Positions 34,882 to 42,619 of a DNA stretch of 64,000 nucleotides are shown here, piece after piece. Made by a program: the position numbers and the translations under genes. Every line of letters begins with the position of its first letter. The stretch's first letter is position 1. Origin of the DNA: an uncultured Candidatus Peregrinibacteria bacterium (lineage in GTDB: Bacteria; Patescibacteriota; Gracilibacteria; Peribacterales; Peribacteraceae); the NCBI GenBank assembly GCA_903854335.1, contig CAINVY010000005.1:124001-188000 (forward strand), given 5' to 3'. Below the pieces are notes generated by a model. The model saw only the letters and a list, made by a program, of their open reading frames with translations. It was not told the origin of the DNA and ran no database searches.

Positions 34882-36699
34882 ATGCGCCCCCTCACGACCG
34901 ACCAAATCCGCGCCGCGTATCTTGATTTCTTCCACGCGAAGGGACACGCGATCATCGATGGCGCATCGCTCGTGCCCGAGAACGATCCGACGGTCCTCTT
35001 CACGACCGCGGGCATGCACCCGCTCGTCCCCTACCTCCTCGGAGAATCGCATCCCGCGGGGCGACGCCTCACCGACGTGCAACGTTGCATCCGCACACAG
35101 GATATTGATAAGGTTGGCGACGCCTCGCACCTGACCTTCTTCGAAATGCTCGGCAATTGGAGCCTCGGAGAATACTTCAAGGAAGAAGCGATCCATATGA
35201 GCTTCGATTTCCTCACGAAGATTCTGGAAATTCCCGTGGAGAGATTGGCCGTGACCTGCTTCGAAGGAGACGCAGATGCGCCGAAGGATGAGGAGTCCGC
35301 AAAGATCTGGAAGAAGCTCGGCATTCCAGAAGAACGCATCGGCTTCCTGTCGAAGAAGAACAATTGGTGGGGTCCGGCGGGACTGACGGGACCCTGCGGT
35401 CCGGATTCGGAAATGTTCATCTGGGTGGGAGACGGAAGTCCTCAGGGGAATCCGGCAACGCACGAAGCCGAATGGCTAGAAATTTGGAACGACGTCTTCC
35501 TGCAATACAACAAGACCGCGGAGGGCACATTCGAGCTGCTCAAGCAGAAGAATGTGGATACGGGAATGGGGCTGGAGCGAACTGCCGCCGTACTGCAAGG
35601 CGTGAAGAGCGCGTACGACACCGATTGCCTGAAACCCATTCTCGAAAAAGTGCTCTCGCTCTCGACCGCTCCCGACTCCCCCGAGAAAATGCGCCATGCG
35701 CGCATCATCACGGATCACGTGCGAGCCGCAACGAACATCATCGCGGACGGCGTGAAACCATCGAACGTCGATCAGGGATACGTGCTGCGTCGTCTCATTC
35801 GCCGCGCGATTCGCTCCGCTCGTTCCCTGGGTATCGAGGCGAACGGCACGTTCACTTCGAGCATCGCATCGGAAGTCATCACCCGCTACGCGCAACCGTA
35901 CCCGCAGCTGAAAATGCTCGAACAAGACATTCGCGAAGCTCTCTCACGCGAGGAGCAGCAGTTTGCGAAGACACTCCAAGATGGAATCAAGCATTTCGAT
36001 AGAGCCCTGAGCGAAGCCAAAAACTTGATTGATGGCTCGACGGCCTTCCACCTCTACGACACCTTCGGCTTCCCGCTCGAGCTCACGAGAGAGATGGCGA
36101 AGGAGCGGGGGGTGCACGTCGATGAAGTGGGATTTGCAAAAGCGTTCGAAGAACATCAAGCGCTCTCGAGAGCGGGAGCGGAGAAGAAATTCAAAGGCGG
36201 GCTGCAAGACAGCTCCGCGGAAACGACGAAGCTCCACACTGCCACGCACCTCCTCAATGCCGCGCTGCGTCGCGTGCTCGGGGATCATGTCTTTCAGAAA
36301 GGATCGAACATCACAGGCGAGAGACTGCGCTTCGATTTCAGTCATGATCAAAAGATGACCGAAGCACAAATCAAAGAAGTCGAGCATCTGGTGAATGAAG
36401 CGATCGATAAAGATCTCCCCGTGCGGTATCACATCGCCAGTGTCGAGGATGCGAAAAAGGAGGGGGCGATCGGCGTCTTCGAAGCGAAGTACGGCGCGGA
36501 GGTGAAAGTCTACGTCATCGGCGATGAGGGCAATGTCTCCTCCCGAGAAATCTGCGGCGGGCCCCACGTCGCCCGCACCGGAATGATCGGACGCCTCACG
36601 ATCCAGAAAGAGGAGAGCTCTTCGTCGGGGGTGCGTCGCATCAAGGCCGTCGTTTCCGGAGGACCCAAAGAAATTCAAATCGCGGAGCAGATCTCTTGA
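34882..36699 (+). CDS. alaS: Alanyl-tRNA synthetase lacking the C-terminal domain
   Basis: 605 aa against about 870 for most bacteria. The class II core is present: MRPLTTDQIRAAYLDFFHAKGHAII, TTAGMHPLVPYLLGE, DVQRCIRTQDIDKVGDASHLTFFEMLGNWSLG and GPCGPDSEM. The tRNA-recognition helices and the editing domain are also complete (HTATHLLNAALRRVLGDHV with HxxxH, and ICGGPHVARTG with CxxxH). The chain ends right after the editing domain, so the C-Ala dimerisation/tRNA-elbow domain is missing. Charging and mischarge correction should still work. The start at MRPLTTDQ fits the family. Confidence 0.95.
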   Translation: MRPLTTDQIRAAYLDFFHAKGHAIIDGASLVPENDPTVLFTTAGMHPLVPYLLGESHPAGRRLTDVQRCIRTQDIDKVGDASHLTFFEMLGNWSLGEYFKEEAIHMSFDFLTKILEIPVERLAVTCFEGDADAPKDEESAKIWKKLGIPEERIGFLSKKNNWWGPAGLTGPCGPDSEMFIWVGDGSPQGNPATHEAEWLEIWNDVFLQYNKTAEGTFELLKQKNVDTGMGLERTAAVLQGVKSAYDTDCLKPILEKVLSLSTAPDSPEKMRHARIITDHVRAATNIIADGVKPSNVDQGYVLRRLIRRAIRSARSLGIEANGTFTSSIASEVITRYAQPYPQLKMLEQDIREALSREEQQFAKTLQDGIKHFDRALSEAKNLIDGSTAFHLYDTFGFPLELTREMAKERGVHVDEVGFAKAFEEHQALSRAGAEKKFKGGLQDSSAETTKLHTATHLLNAALRRVLGDHVFQKGSNITGERLRFDFSHDQKMTEAQIKEVEHLVNEAIDKDLPVRYHIASVEDAKKEGAIGVFEAKYGAEVKVYVIGDEGNVSSREICGGPHVARTGMIGRLTIQKEESSSSGVRRIKAVVSGGPKEIQIAEQIS

Positions 36700-36735
36700 G
36701 CTTCCCGGGATCAAGGTATTCTGTACACTATCGTC

Positions 36736-37890
36736 ATGTCTCGGCGCTTCTCGCTGATTCTCTGCATTCTCGGCATGACCTTCCCCCTCTTCGCGTACGC
36801 GAAGCAGACGACGACGTGGGACTTCGTGAAGAACAATGCCGGACAATGGAGCGTTCAAGGTTTGGACCAGGTGGAAGTACAATCCAGCGGATTGCATATC
36901 GGCACGGCGCACGACGGAGCGATCCTGCGTGCGCTCGATACTCCGCGAACCCTCGATATCCTGCGCGTTGATTTCGCGAAGACACCTCCGGATCGCATCG
37001 ACGTTCTCTGGCGGGTGAATGATGCGAAGACGGAAGGGTTCCATCAACTCGCATTATCCACACCGATGGCATGGGTAGACGGAAATACCGTCATCGTCGA
37101 TCTCAGTGTCGCACCGGTACACATCGGCGACTGCGCTGTCATCGGATTCGCGTTTCCCGCCGGGACGCAAGCGACGATCCAGCGCATCACGGCAACGACG
37201 TACGCCTGGCCGGAGAAACTATGGGAAGGATGGAAGTCGTTTTGGATCTCCGATAACTTCAGTGCGCGAACGATCAATTTCCTCTGGGGTCCCATCCTCC
37301 GCTTCACCTCGGAGGGAAGAGGAACCCTCTTCCAATACGCGCCTCCTCTGGGATGGTCGGCCAACGTCGTCTTCTATGCGCTGCTGTTCCTTGTAGGACT
37401 CGCGAGTATTCTCTGGTGCATTTTCCATCGCGATAAACATGCATTCCATCGCGGAGCTTTGGCCTTCTTCTCTTTCGCCCTCTGCCTCTGGATTTTCTAC
37501 GATGTGCGCATGGGAACGGAACTGCTCCGGAATGTCGAATCCGAAGTACATTCCTACTTCTTGCAGCCCGTAGGCAGTCGCCAATTTGGCTCCTTTGGAA
37601 ATTTCTATCCCTCTCTCCTCTCCTCCGTCCCCTCTCTAAAACAGAAACCTCGCTTCGTGGCCATCGCGCCGCCCGAAACCATGAGCCGCATTCTCTACGA
37701 AACCTATCCCAGCAGACCGTTGCAGAATGGAGAAAGCATCGAAGGGGTGACGACATGGTTCATCTACCAACAGCCGGACATCACCGTCGATGACAAGGGA
37801 GAATTGCGCTCGGGTACGACCGTACTGGCCAAGGGCGGACATATTCTGCAGCGCTTCGACGCCTCCTCGTTCCTCTACCAAACGCTATAA
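36736..37890 (+). CDS. Exported/membrane hypothetical protein upstream of a glycosyltransferase-like gene
   Basis: 384 aa. Signal peptide MSRRFSLILCILGMTFPLFAYA, a beta-rich extracytoplasmic domain (about 25-150), two membrane helices (VVFYALLFLVGLASILWCIF and ALAFFSFALCLWIFYDV), then another outer domain (about 260-384). The final base of its stop overlaps the ATG of the following multi-helix gene (37890), so the two proteins are probably made together and may act as a pair in envelope polysaccharide or glycoprotein synthesis. No family recognised. Confidence 0.7.
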   Translation: MSRRFSLILCILGMTFPLFAYAKQTTTWDFVKNNAGQWSVQGLDQVEVQSSGLHIGTAHDGAILRALDTPRTLDILRVDFAKTPPDRIDVLWRVNDAKTEGFHQLALSTPMAWVDGNTVIVDLSVAPVHIGDCAVIGFAFPAGTQATIQRITATTYAWPEKLWEGWKSFWISDNFSARTINFLWGPILRFTSEGRGTLFQYAPPLGWSANVVFYALLFLVGLASILWCIFHRDKHAFHRGALAFFSFALCLWIFYDVRMGTELLRNVESEVHSYFLQPVGSRQFGSFGNFYPSLLSSVPSLKQKPRFVAIAPPETMSRILYETYPSRPLQNGESIEGVTTWFIYQQPDITVDDKGELRSGTTVLAKGGHILQRFDASSFLYQTL

Positions 37891-39305
37891 TGTTCGTCAT
37901 TGCCCTCCTCTTCGGCGTCGCCATTCCCTTACTCAACGGATGGCTGCTTCTGCGCGTCCTCGAGTGGAAGACGCCTGTTCTTCTCTCTGCTGAGCGTTGG
38001 ATCATGGGCTTTCTCGTCGGCCTCACCGCTTCGATGTACCTCGCGTTCTTGGCAAACATGATCGGCGTGCCGCTCAATGCCGCGACCTTTCTCCTGCTGC
38101 AACTTTTCCTCTTCCTCATCCTCGCAGGAGTTTCCTACCGGTGGCTGCGTCCGAATCTCTTCGCCGCTGCGAATGCTTCCCTCCCCTCGCTCGATCGCCC
38201 GCTGACGCGTTGGCTCTATGTCATCGGTGTTCTCCTCGCACTCTGGACGGCCCTGCGCATCGTCGCGGGAGGCACGATGCTCCTCTCTCTCCCGCAGGGG
38301 TTCGATGACACATTCAAGAACTGGAATTTTCGCGGCAAGGTAATCTTCCTTGAACATTCCGTCGCGGCGGCGGACAAGGTCGTCCCGAGTTTCAATGCCT
38401 ATCCACCAATCATCCCGCTCGCCAAAGCGTGGTTTACGAGTCTCGCAGGAACGTGGAGTGAACCGCTCGCAAATCTCCCCCATCTCCTCTGGTACGTCTC
38501 CATTCTCGGCATCCTCTTCTTCACGCTGAGACGCATCATGACCCTGCCCTGGGCGTTCCTCGGCGTCTATCTCTTCGTGAGCCTCCCGCTCCCCTTCATC
38601 CATGGATTCTCCGCGTACGCGGAGACGCTCGTCGCCGCGCACTTCCTCCTCACGTGCGTCCTCCTCTTCGCGGCTCTCGGTGCGAAATCCTCCTCTGAAA
38701 GTCTCTCCTTTCTTCGACTCTTCGCTCTCGCCGCCGCCCTCCTCGCCCTGCCCAAGAACGAAGGATTATCCCTCTACCTCCCCTGCATCCTCGTGATTGC
38801 CGCGTTCTTCCTCATGTGGACATGGAGATCGCGCAGCTTCCCACGCTCGACACTGCGGAGCGCCGCGGCTTGGATCGGAGGATTCATCCTTGTGACGGAA
38901 CTTCCCTGGATGGCGTACAAGTGGATTCACTCACTTGGCTTCGGCAACACCACCAACCTCGGATCTGTCAGCGTCCATTTTAATTCCATTGTTCCGTTCG
39001 CTATCGCGATCAATCTCTTCTTCGAGGGAAACTGGCTCCTCTTTTTTCCGCTCTTCATCCTCCTATTGCTCCTCGCGCTCTTGCGTCGCTCCATGCATCT
39101 GCCGCTCGTCGCGCTCCTCTGCTGCTTCCTCCTCCCCTTCCTCGCGCAGTTCCTGCTCTTCACCTTCACGACCTTCTCCACGGAAGCCGTCATCAGCCAG
39201 ACGGGGTATGGAAGAGGCATTGTGCAGCTGATTCCCGTGGGTTGCGCCGCGTTCGTCCTCCTCGCCCATGCGCTCTTCGCATCGAGATCGACACACGAGT
39301 CCTGA
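37890..39305 (+). CDS. Multi-pass membrane protein, GT-C glycosyltransferase-like
   Basis: 471 aa with at least ten transmembrane helices and an extracytoplasmic loop following the first ones (FDDTFKNWNFRGKVIFLEHSVAAADKVVPSFNAYPPIIPLAKAWF). The tryptophan/aspartate-containing loop after helix 4, with DD at its start, resembles the catalytic loop of GT-C/ArnT-type polyprenyl-phosphate sugar transferases. The sugar donor cannot be inferred. It begins at the stop codon of the upstream gene and so is coupled to it. Confidence 0.65.
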   Translation: MFVIALLFGVAIPLLNGWLLLRVLEWKTPVLLSAERWIMGFLVGLTASMYLAFLANMIGVPLNAATFLLLQLFLFLILAGVSYRWLRPNLFAAANASLPSLDRPLTRWLYVIGVLLALWTALRIVAGGTMLLSLPQGFDDTFKNWNFRGKVIFLEHSVAAADKVVPSFNAYPPIIPLAKAWFTSLAGTWSEPLANLPHLLWYVSILGILFFTLRRIMTLPWAFLGVYLFVSLPLPFIHGFSAYAETLVAAHFLLTCVLLFAALGAKSSSESLSFLRLFALAAALLALPKNEGLSLYLPCILVIAAFFLMWTWRSRSFPRSTLRSAAAWIGGFILVTELPWMAYKWIHSLGFGNTTNLGSVSVHFNSIVPFAIAINLFFEGNWLLFFPLFILLLLLALLRRSMHLPLVALLCCFLLPFLAQFLLFTFTTFSTEAVISQTGYGRGIVQLIPVGCAAFVLLAHALFASRSTHES

Positions 39306-39369
39306 CGCCATCCCGGATCCGCCCAGGAAGCACCTTGGTCTGCCTTGGTCCTGACGCTATGCTGGAGCC

Positions 39370-40584
39370 ATGCCCTCTTTCGCCGCGTTCCTCGGTCATC
39401 AGCCGCACATCTCCATCGCCGAACTCTCCGCGAGTATCCGCGACTTCTCGCTCCAGCGCGTCATCCAGAACCGCGTACTCCTCTTCGAGAGCTCGCTTCC
39501 CCTCGATGCCACCAATCTCCGTACACTCGGCGGCACGGTCGTCATCGCGAAACGGATCTCCGAGAACGATCTCACGATCGAAGACGTGCCCGCTCTGCTC
39601 CTCAACGAAATCTCCGGCATCCACGGCAAAGTCACCTTCAGCCTCCGCACCCTCGGTCTTCCGCCCGCTCGCATCAAATCCCTCTACCGCGAATGCAAGG
39701 AATCGATGCGAAAAAAGGGGCGTCCCTCTCGCTACGTCGGTACCGAACGCGCTCCGGCCGCCTCCGTCCTCCTCCACGATGCGGGACTGCTGGATGGATC
39801 GAACGGATGCGAAATCTGCGTGATCGCCGACGAGAATACGATTTGGATCGGCCGAACGGTCGCCGCGCAGGACATCGAGTCCTACGCGAAGCGTGACATG
39901 AAGAAACCGGTCCGCGATACGACGACGGGGCTCCTCCCGCCCAAACTCGCCCAAATCCTTCTCAACTTCGGATCGTGGCTCGCACGCGGCAAAGCCGTAG
40001 GAGAGAGCCAGCTCACGGTCTTTGATCCCTTCACCGGAACGGGCGTGATTCCAATGGAATGTCTCCTCAGAGGATGGAACGTCCTCGCCTCGGATACGTC
40101 CCAGAGAGCGGTGACCGGAACGGAGAAGAATCTCGAATGGCTCCGGAAGGAGAATGACATCTTCAAAAAGGATGTCTGGAGCACGGTGTGGAAGCAGGAT
40201 GCACGCAGACCCTTCGTCCTCAAGCAGCGTCCCGATGTGATCGTCACGGAGACGACCCTCGGCCCTTCCCTCGAAGAACGGGCGTCACTCAAAGATGTTT
40301 CTAAGCTGAAGACGGAGAACGAGAAGCTGCAAGAGGATTTCCTCCGTAACGTCGTGGCCACGCTCCCCGGCGTCCCCGTCGTCGCGACATGGCCCGTGTG
40401 GTATACGAGCAAGGGGCAAGTCCGCCTCGAGAAGGTCTGGGACCGTCTGCACGAAATCGGTTTCCGGCTCGCCATTCCCGCCGCCGTCGATCTCGACATC
40501 ACGGGCCGTCCCACGCTGGTGTATCGCAGGCCGGGGCAGTACGTGGGCCGCGAAATCGTCCTCCTGACGCCCGCAAAAAGATAA
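39370..40584 (+). CDS. Trm11-like RNA (guanine-N2)-methyltransferase
   Basis: 404 aa. The N-terminal half (about 1-180) contains a THUMP-like region; RDMKKPVRDTTTGLLPPKLAQILLNF is the hallmark linker of the UPF0020/TRM11 methyltransferases. The SAM-binding motif is VFDPFTGTGVIPMECLLRG, followed by VLASDTSQRAVTGTEKNLEWL. Motif IV reads VTETTLGPSL rather than NPPY, as in CPR-type TRM11 proteins known to me. The probable target is a tRNA guanosine near position 10. It lies 89 bp upstream of tRNA-Asn. Confidence 0.8.
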   Translation: MPSFAAFLGHQPHISIAELSASIRDFSLQRVIQNRVLLFESSLPLDATNLRTLGGTVVIAKRISENDLTIEDVPALLLNEISGIHGKVTFSLRTLGLPPARIKSLYRECKESMRKKGRPSRYVGTERAPAASVLLHDAGLLDGSNGCEICVIADENTIWIGRTVAAQDIESYAKRDMKKPVRDTTTGLLPPKLAQILLNFGSWLARGKAVGESQLTVFDPFTGTGVIPMECLLRGWNVLASDTSQRAVTGTEKNLEWLRKENDIFKKDVWSTVWKQDARRPFVLKQRPDVIVTETTLGPSLEERASLKDVSKLKTENEKLQEDFLRNVVATLPGVPVVATWPVWYTSKGQVRLEKVWDRLHEIGFRLAIPAAVDLDITGRPTLVYRRPGQYVGREIVLLTPAKR

Positions 40585-40672
40585 TGTGCGCGCCCTAGCC
40601 AAAGAGCAGATTTTGTCTATACTTCCATGCGTTCTTTCCTGTCCGGGTTCTTTTCCCATCATCTCTCTCCGT

Positions 40673-40747
40673 TCCTCGGTAGCTCAGTGGTAGAGCAGGG
40701 CGCTGTTAACGCCAAGGTCGCTGGTTCGAGTCCAGCCCGAGGAGCCA
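40673..40747 (+). tRNA. tRNA-Asn (anticodon GTT)
   Basis: 75 nt: acceptor TCCTCGG/CCGAGGA, D-arm AGCTCAGTGGTAGAGC, anticodon loop CTGTTAA with GTT, T-arm GCTGG-TTCGAGT-CCAGC, discriminator G and encoded CCA. Its 3' half (from 40706) is antisense to the last codons of the serine recombinase gene, so it marks the left edge of the genomic island. Confidence 0.97.
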
Positions 40748-42250
40748 TTCTCCATTTATTATAACAGCACGATTCTCCAGCATTGTTTGGACGATTTTCG
40801 TGTAATCAACGCTGTCTATAGACCTGTTCTTTATGGCAATTCGATCAAAGAAAAGTGAAATCAGGTGACGTTTGAGGTGCGGTGGTGCATCCATGTAGGT
40901 CTGATGCAGGTCATCGGTCAGTTCCATGAAGCGAGCGAAGATGTCTATGTTACTTTTCCGCTTCTGATTGAGTTCAATCAACTGCTGTTCGAGAACTGCA
41001 ATTTCTCTGGAGTATTCGGCAGCTTTCCGTCTGAACGTTTCCGCATCGACAACTCTATCAGCACGATCATCCTCAAGATTGCTTCGCCGTTGTCGTAGCT
41101 TCATCTTCCTGTTCTCAACCTGTCGGATTTGTTTATCGACTCCAGAGTGAGTCTCTACAAGGATTTCCTTTGCCCTTGCAACAATCCTTTCCATGAGCGG
41201 CAAAGTGAATTGAATCTTTCGGAATTGCTCAGCAATCAGCTCTTCCAGAACATCTGCACGAATATTCTGACCGACGTTCGAATGTTTCTTCAGAGTAAGC
41301 GAACAATGGTAGTACGATGCTCCATTCTTCTGGTTGTGGATTTCGGCAGTCATTCGACCACCGCAGATGCCACACTGCAGTGCACTCCTCAGAAAGAATC
41401 TTTCTGAGTGTTTGCGCTCACGATTCGCATGATGGTTGAGTGCTGCCATACGTGCCTGACACGCATCATACGTTGCCTTGTCGATCAACGGCTTGTGATT
41501 GCCTGGATATAGCTGCCCCTTGAACTCCATCATGCCGTAATAAAAAGGAGAATTGATCATGGCAACGAAGCTAGACTTAGGCAGTGCTTTGCCATGACGT
41601 GAGCGTAGGCCTTTGGAATACATGATGCCGTTGAGATCGGTACAGTTGTAACCACCAGTGGCAAGCAGTGAAAACGCCTCAGCCACGAGTGCAGACTGAT
41701 TCTCATCTTGCAGTACCTCGTTGTGCGGGTTGTCCTTCGTACCAGTGTTCTCATTTTTATACCCGATGGGAGCCCATCCAGGCCATTCCCCTTTCTCTAT
41801 TTTTCTCAGCATGGCACGGCTCGTTTTCGCTCCGTAGAGGTTGCTATAGAACTCATTGATGCTCGACATGATGCCATCCATCATTGTGCTCTCTGGAGTA
41901 TCCATCTCTGTGAAAGGCTGATTGACGGCAACGAGACGGCATCCATGTTTCTTGAGAATCTGTTTCACTATTTGATGGTCATGTGCCGATCGTGAGAAAC
42001 GATCTGTTTCTGATACGAGAAAGTAATCAACCTTATTCTCTTTGATGAAATCCAAAGCATCGAGGAATCCTGGTCTCCCTTCAATTGACCTCCCACTCTT
42101 GCCATCATCACGAAACCTTCTGAGGATGGTGATGCCCTTCTGCTCACCATACTTGTCGCACATGACGAGTTGATTCTCGACGGACTTACCCTTTGCCTGC
42201 TCTTCATCACTCACCCTTCCATAGCTTATTCCTGTGCTTACGTTAGCCAT
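40706..42250 (-). CDS. Large serine recombinase
   Basis: 514 aa from MANVSTGISYGRVSDEEQAKGKSVENQ. The resolvase domain has the catalytic serine in YGRVS and DYFLVSETDRFSRSAHD, a recombinase domain with GWAPIGYKN and a four-cysteine zinc ribbon (LQCGICGGRMTAEIHN ... YYHC), then a coiled-coil tail. These proteins carry out site-specific integration and excision. The final residues WLLGLDSNQRPWR are encoded antisense to the tRNA-Asn T-arm, so the C-terminus of the protein is set by the attachment site. The open codons to 42304 are not used: the promoter lies there. Confidence 0.95.
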   Translation of the reverse strand: MANVSTGISYGRVSDEEQAKGKSVENQLVMCDKYGEQKGITILRRFRDDGKSGRSIEGRPGFLDALDFIKENKVDYFLVSETDRFSRSAHDHQIVKQILKKHGCRLVAVNQPFTEMDTPESTMMDGIMSSINEFYSNLYGAKTSRAMLRKIEKGEWPGWAPIGYKNENTGTKDNPHNEVLQDENQSALVAEAFSLLATGGYNCTDLNGIMYSKGLRSRHGKALPKSSFVAMINSPFYYGMMEFKGQLYPGNHKPLIDKATYDACQARMAALNHHANRERKHSERFFLRSALQCGICGGRMTAEIHNQKNGASYYHCSLTLKKHSNVGQNIRADVLEELIAEQFRKIQFTLPLMERIVARAKEILVETHSGVDKQIRQVENRKMKLRQRRSNLEDDRADRVVDAETFRRKAAEYSREIAVLEQQLIELNQKRKSNIDIFARFMELTDDLHQTYMDAPPHLKRHLISLFFDRIAIKNRSIDSVDYTKIVQTMLENRAVIINGEWLLGLDSNQRPWR

Positions 42251-42288
42251 AATCAATTGATTGTAATGGAAATAAAATGGATAACCAA
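42251..42288 (-). promoter_or_regulatory. Recombinase promoter overlapped by a 12-bp palindrome
   Basis: On the minus strand TTGGTT (42288-42283), 17-bp spacer, TACAAT (42265-42260). The palindrome AATCAATTGATT (42251-42262) covers the -10 and the predicted start and touches the ATG at 42250, so a repressor here would shut the gene off. The leader is only about 3 nt. A small ACCCC/GGGGT hairpin lies upstream at 42298-42311. Confidence 0.45.
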
Positions 42289-42619
42289 AGGCTGAAAACC
42301 CCACTCGGGGTCGTGACTTTCACTATCCACTTTTTTGGTCGTAGAACCGGACATCAGAAGCACCATTTTATTGTCCGTTTTGGGGTGGAAATGCCACCTT
42401 TCCTCTATTTTGAGCCATTTTCCATGTTTTCAGGGGTCATGTGAGCATGTGGAGCGGGTGTGCCTGTTACATACTTGAGTTGAGAGAGGTTTGAATGTTG
42501 GTTAGGTAGTTGAGATGGGGTTTGAAAAATCAGGCATGTTATAAGTCAAAAGACGAGGTTCAGGCATAAGCAACACTTCGCAGAAGCGCATCGGTGCTAT
42601 AAGCTGCTCGTATATTTCT
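42289..42619. other. Divergent intergenic region between recombinase and hsdR
   Basis: No gene seen in 331 bp. It contains the hairpin at 42298-42311 and, on the plus strand, an extended -10 TGTTATAAG (TATAAG at 42540-42545) with no good -35, a possible start for hsdR 75 bp upstream of its ATG. Sequence between 42320 and 42500 shows no strong repeat or open frame. Confidence 0.4.

Noticed and set aside
40706-40747. Residues LGLDSNQRP as a true conserved protein motif
   Set aside because: It is the well-known antisense translation of a tRNA T-arm, so it says nothing about protein function.
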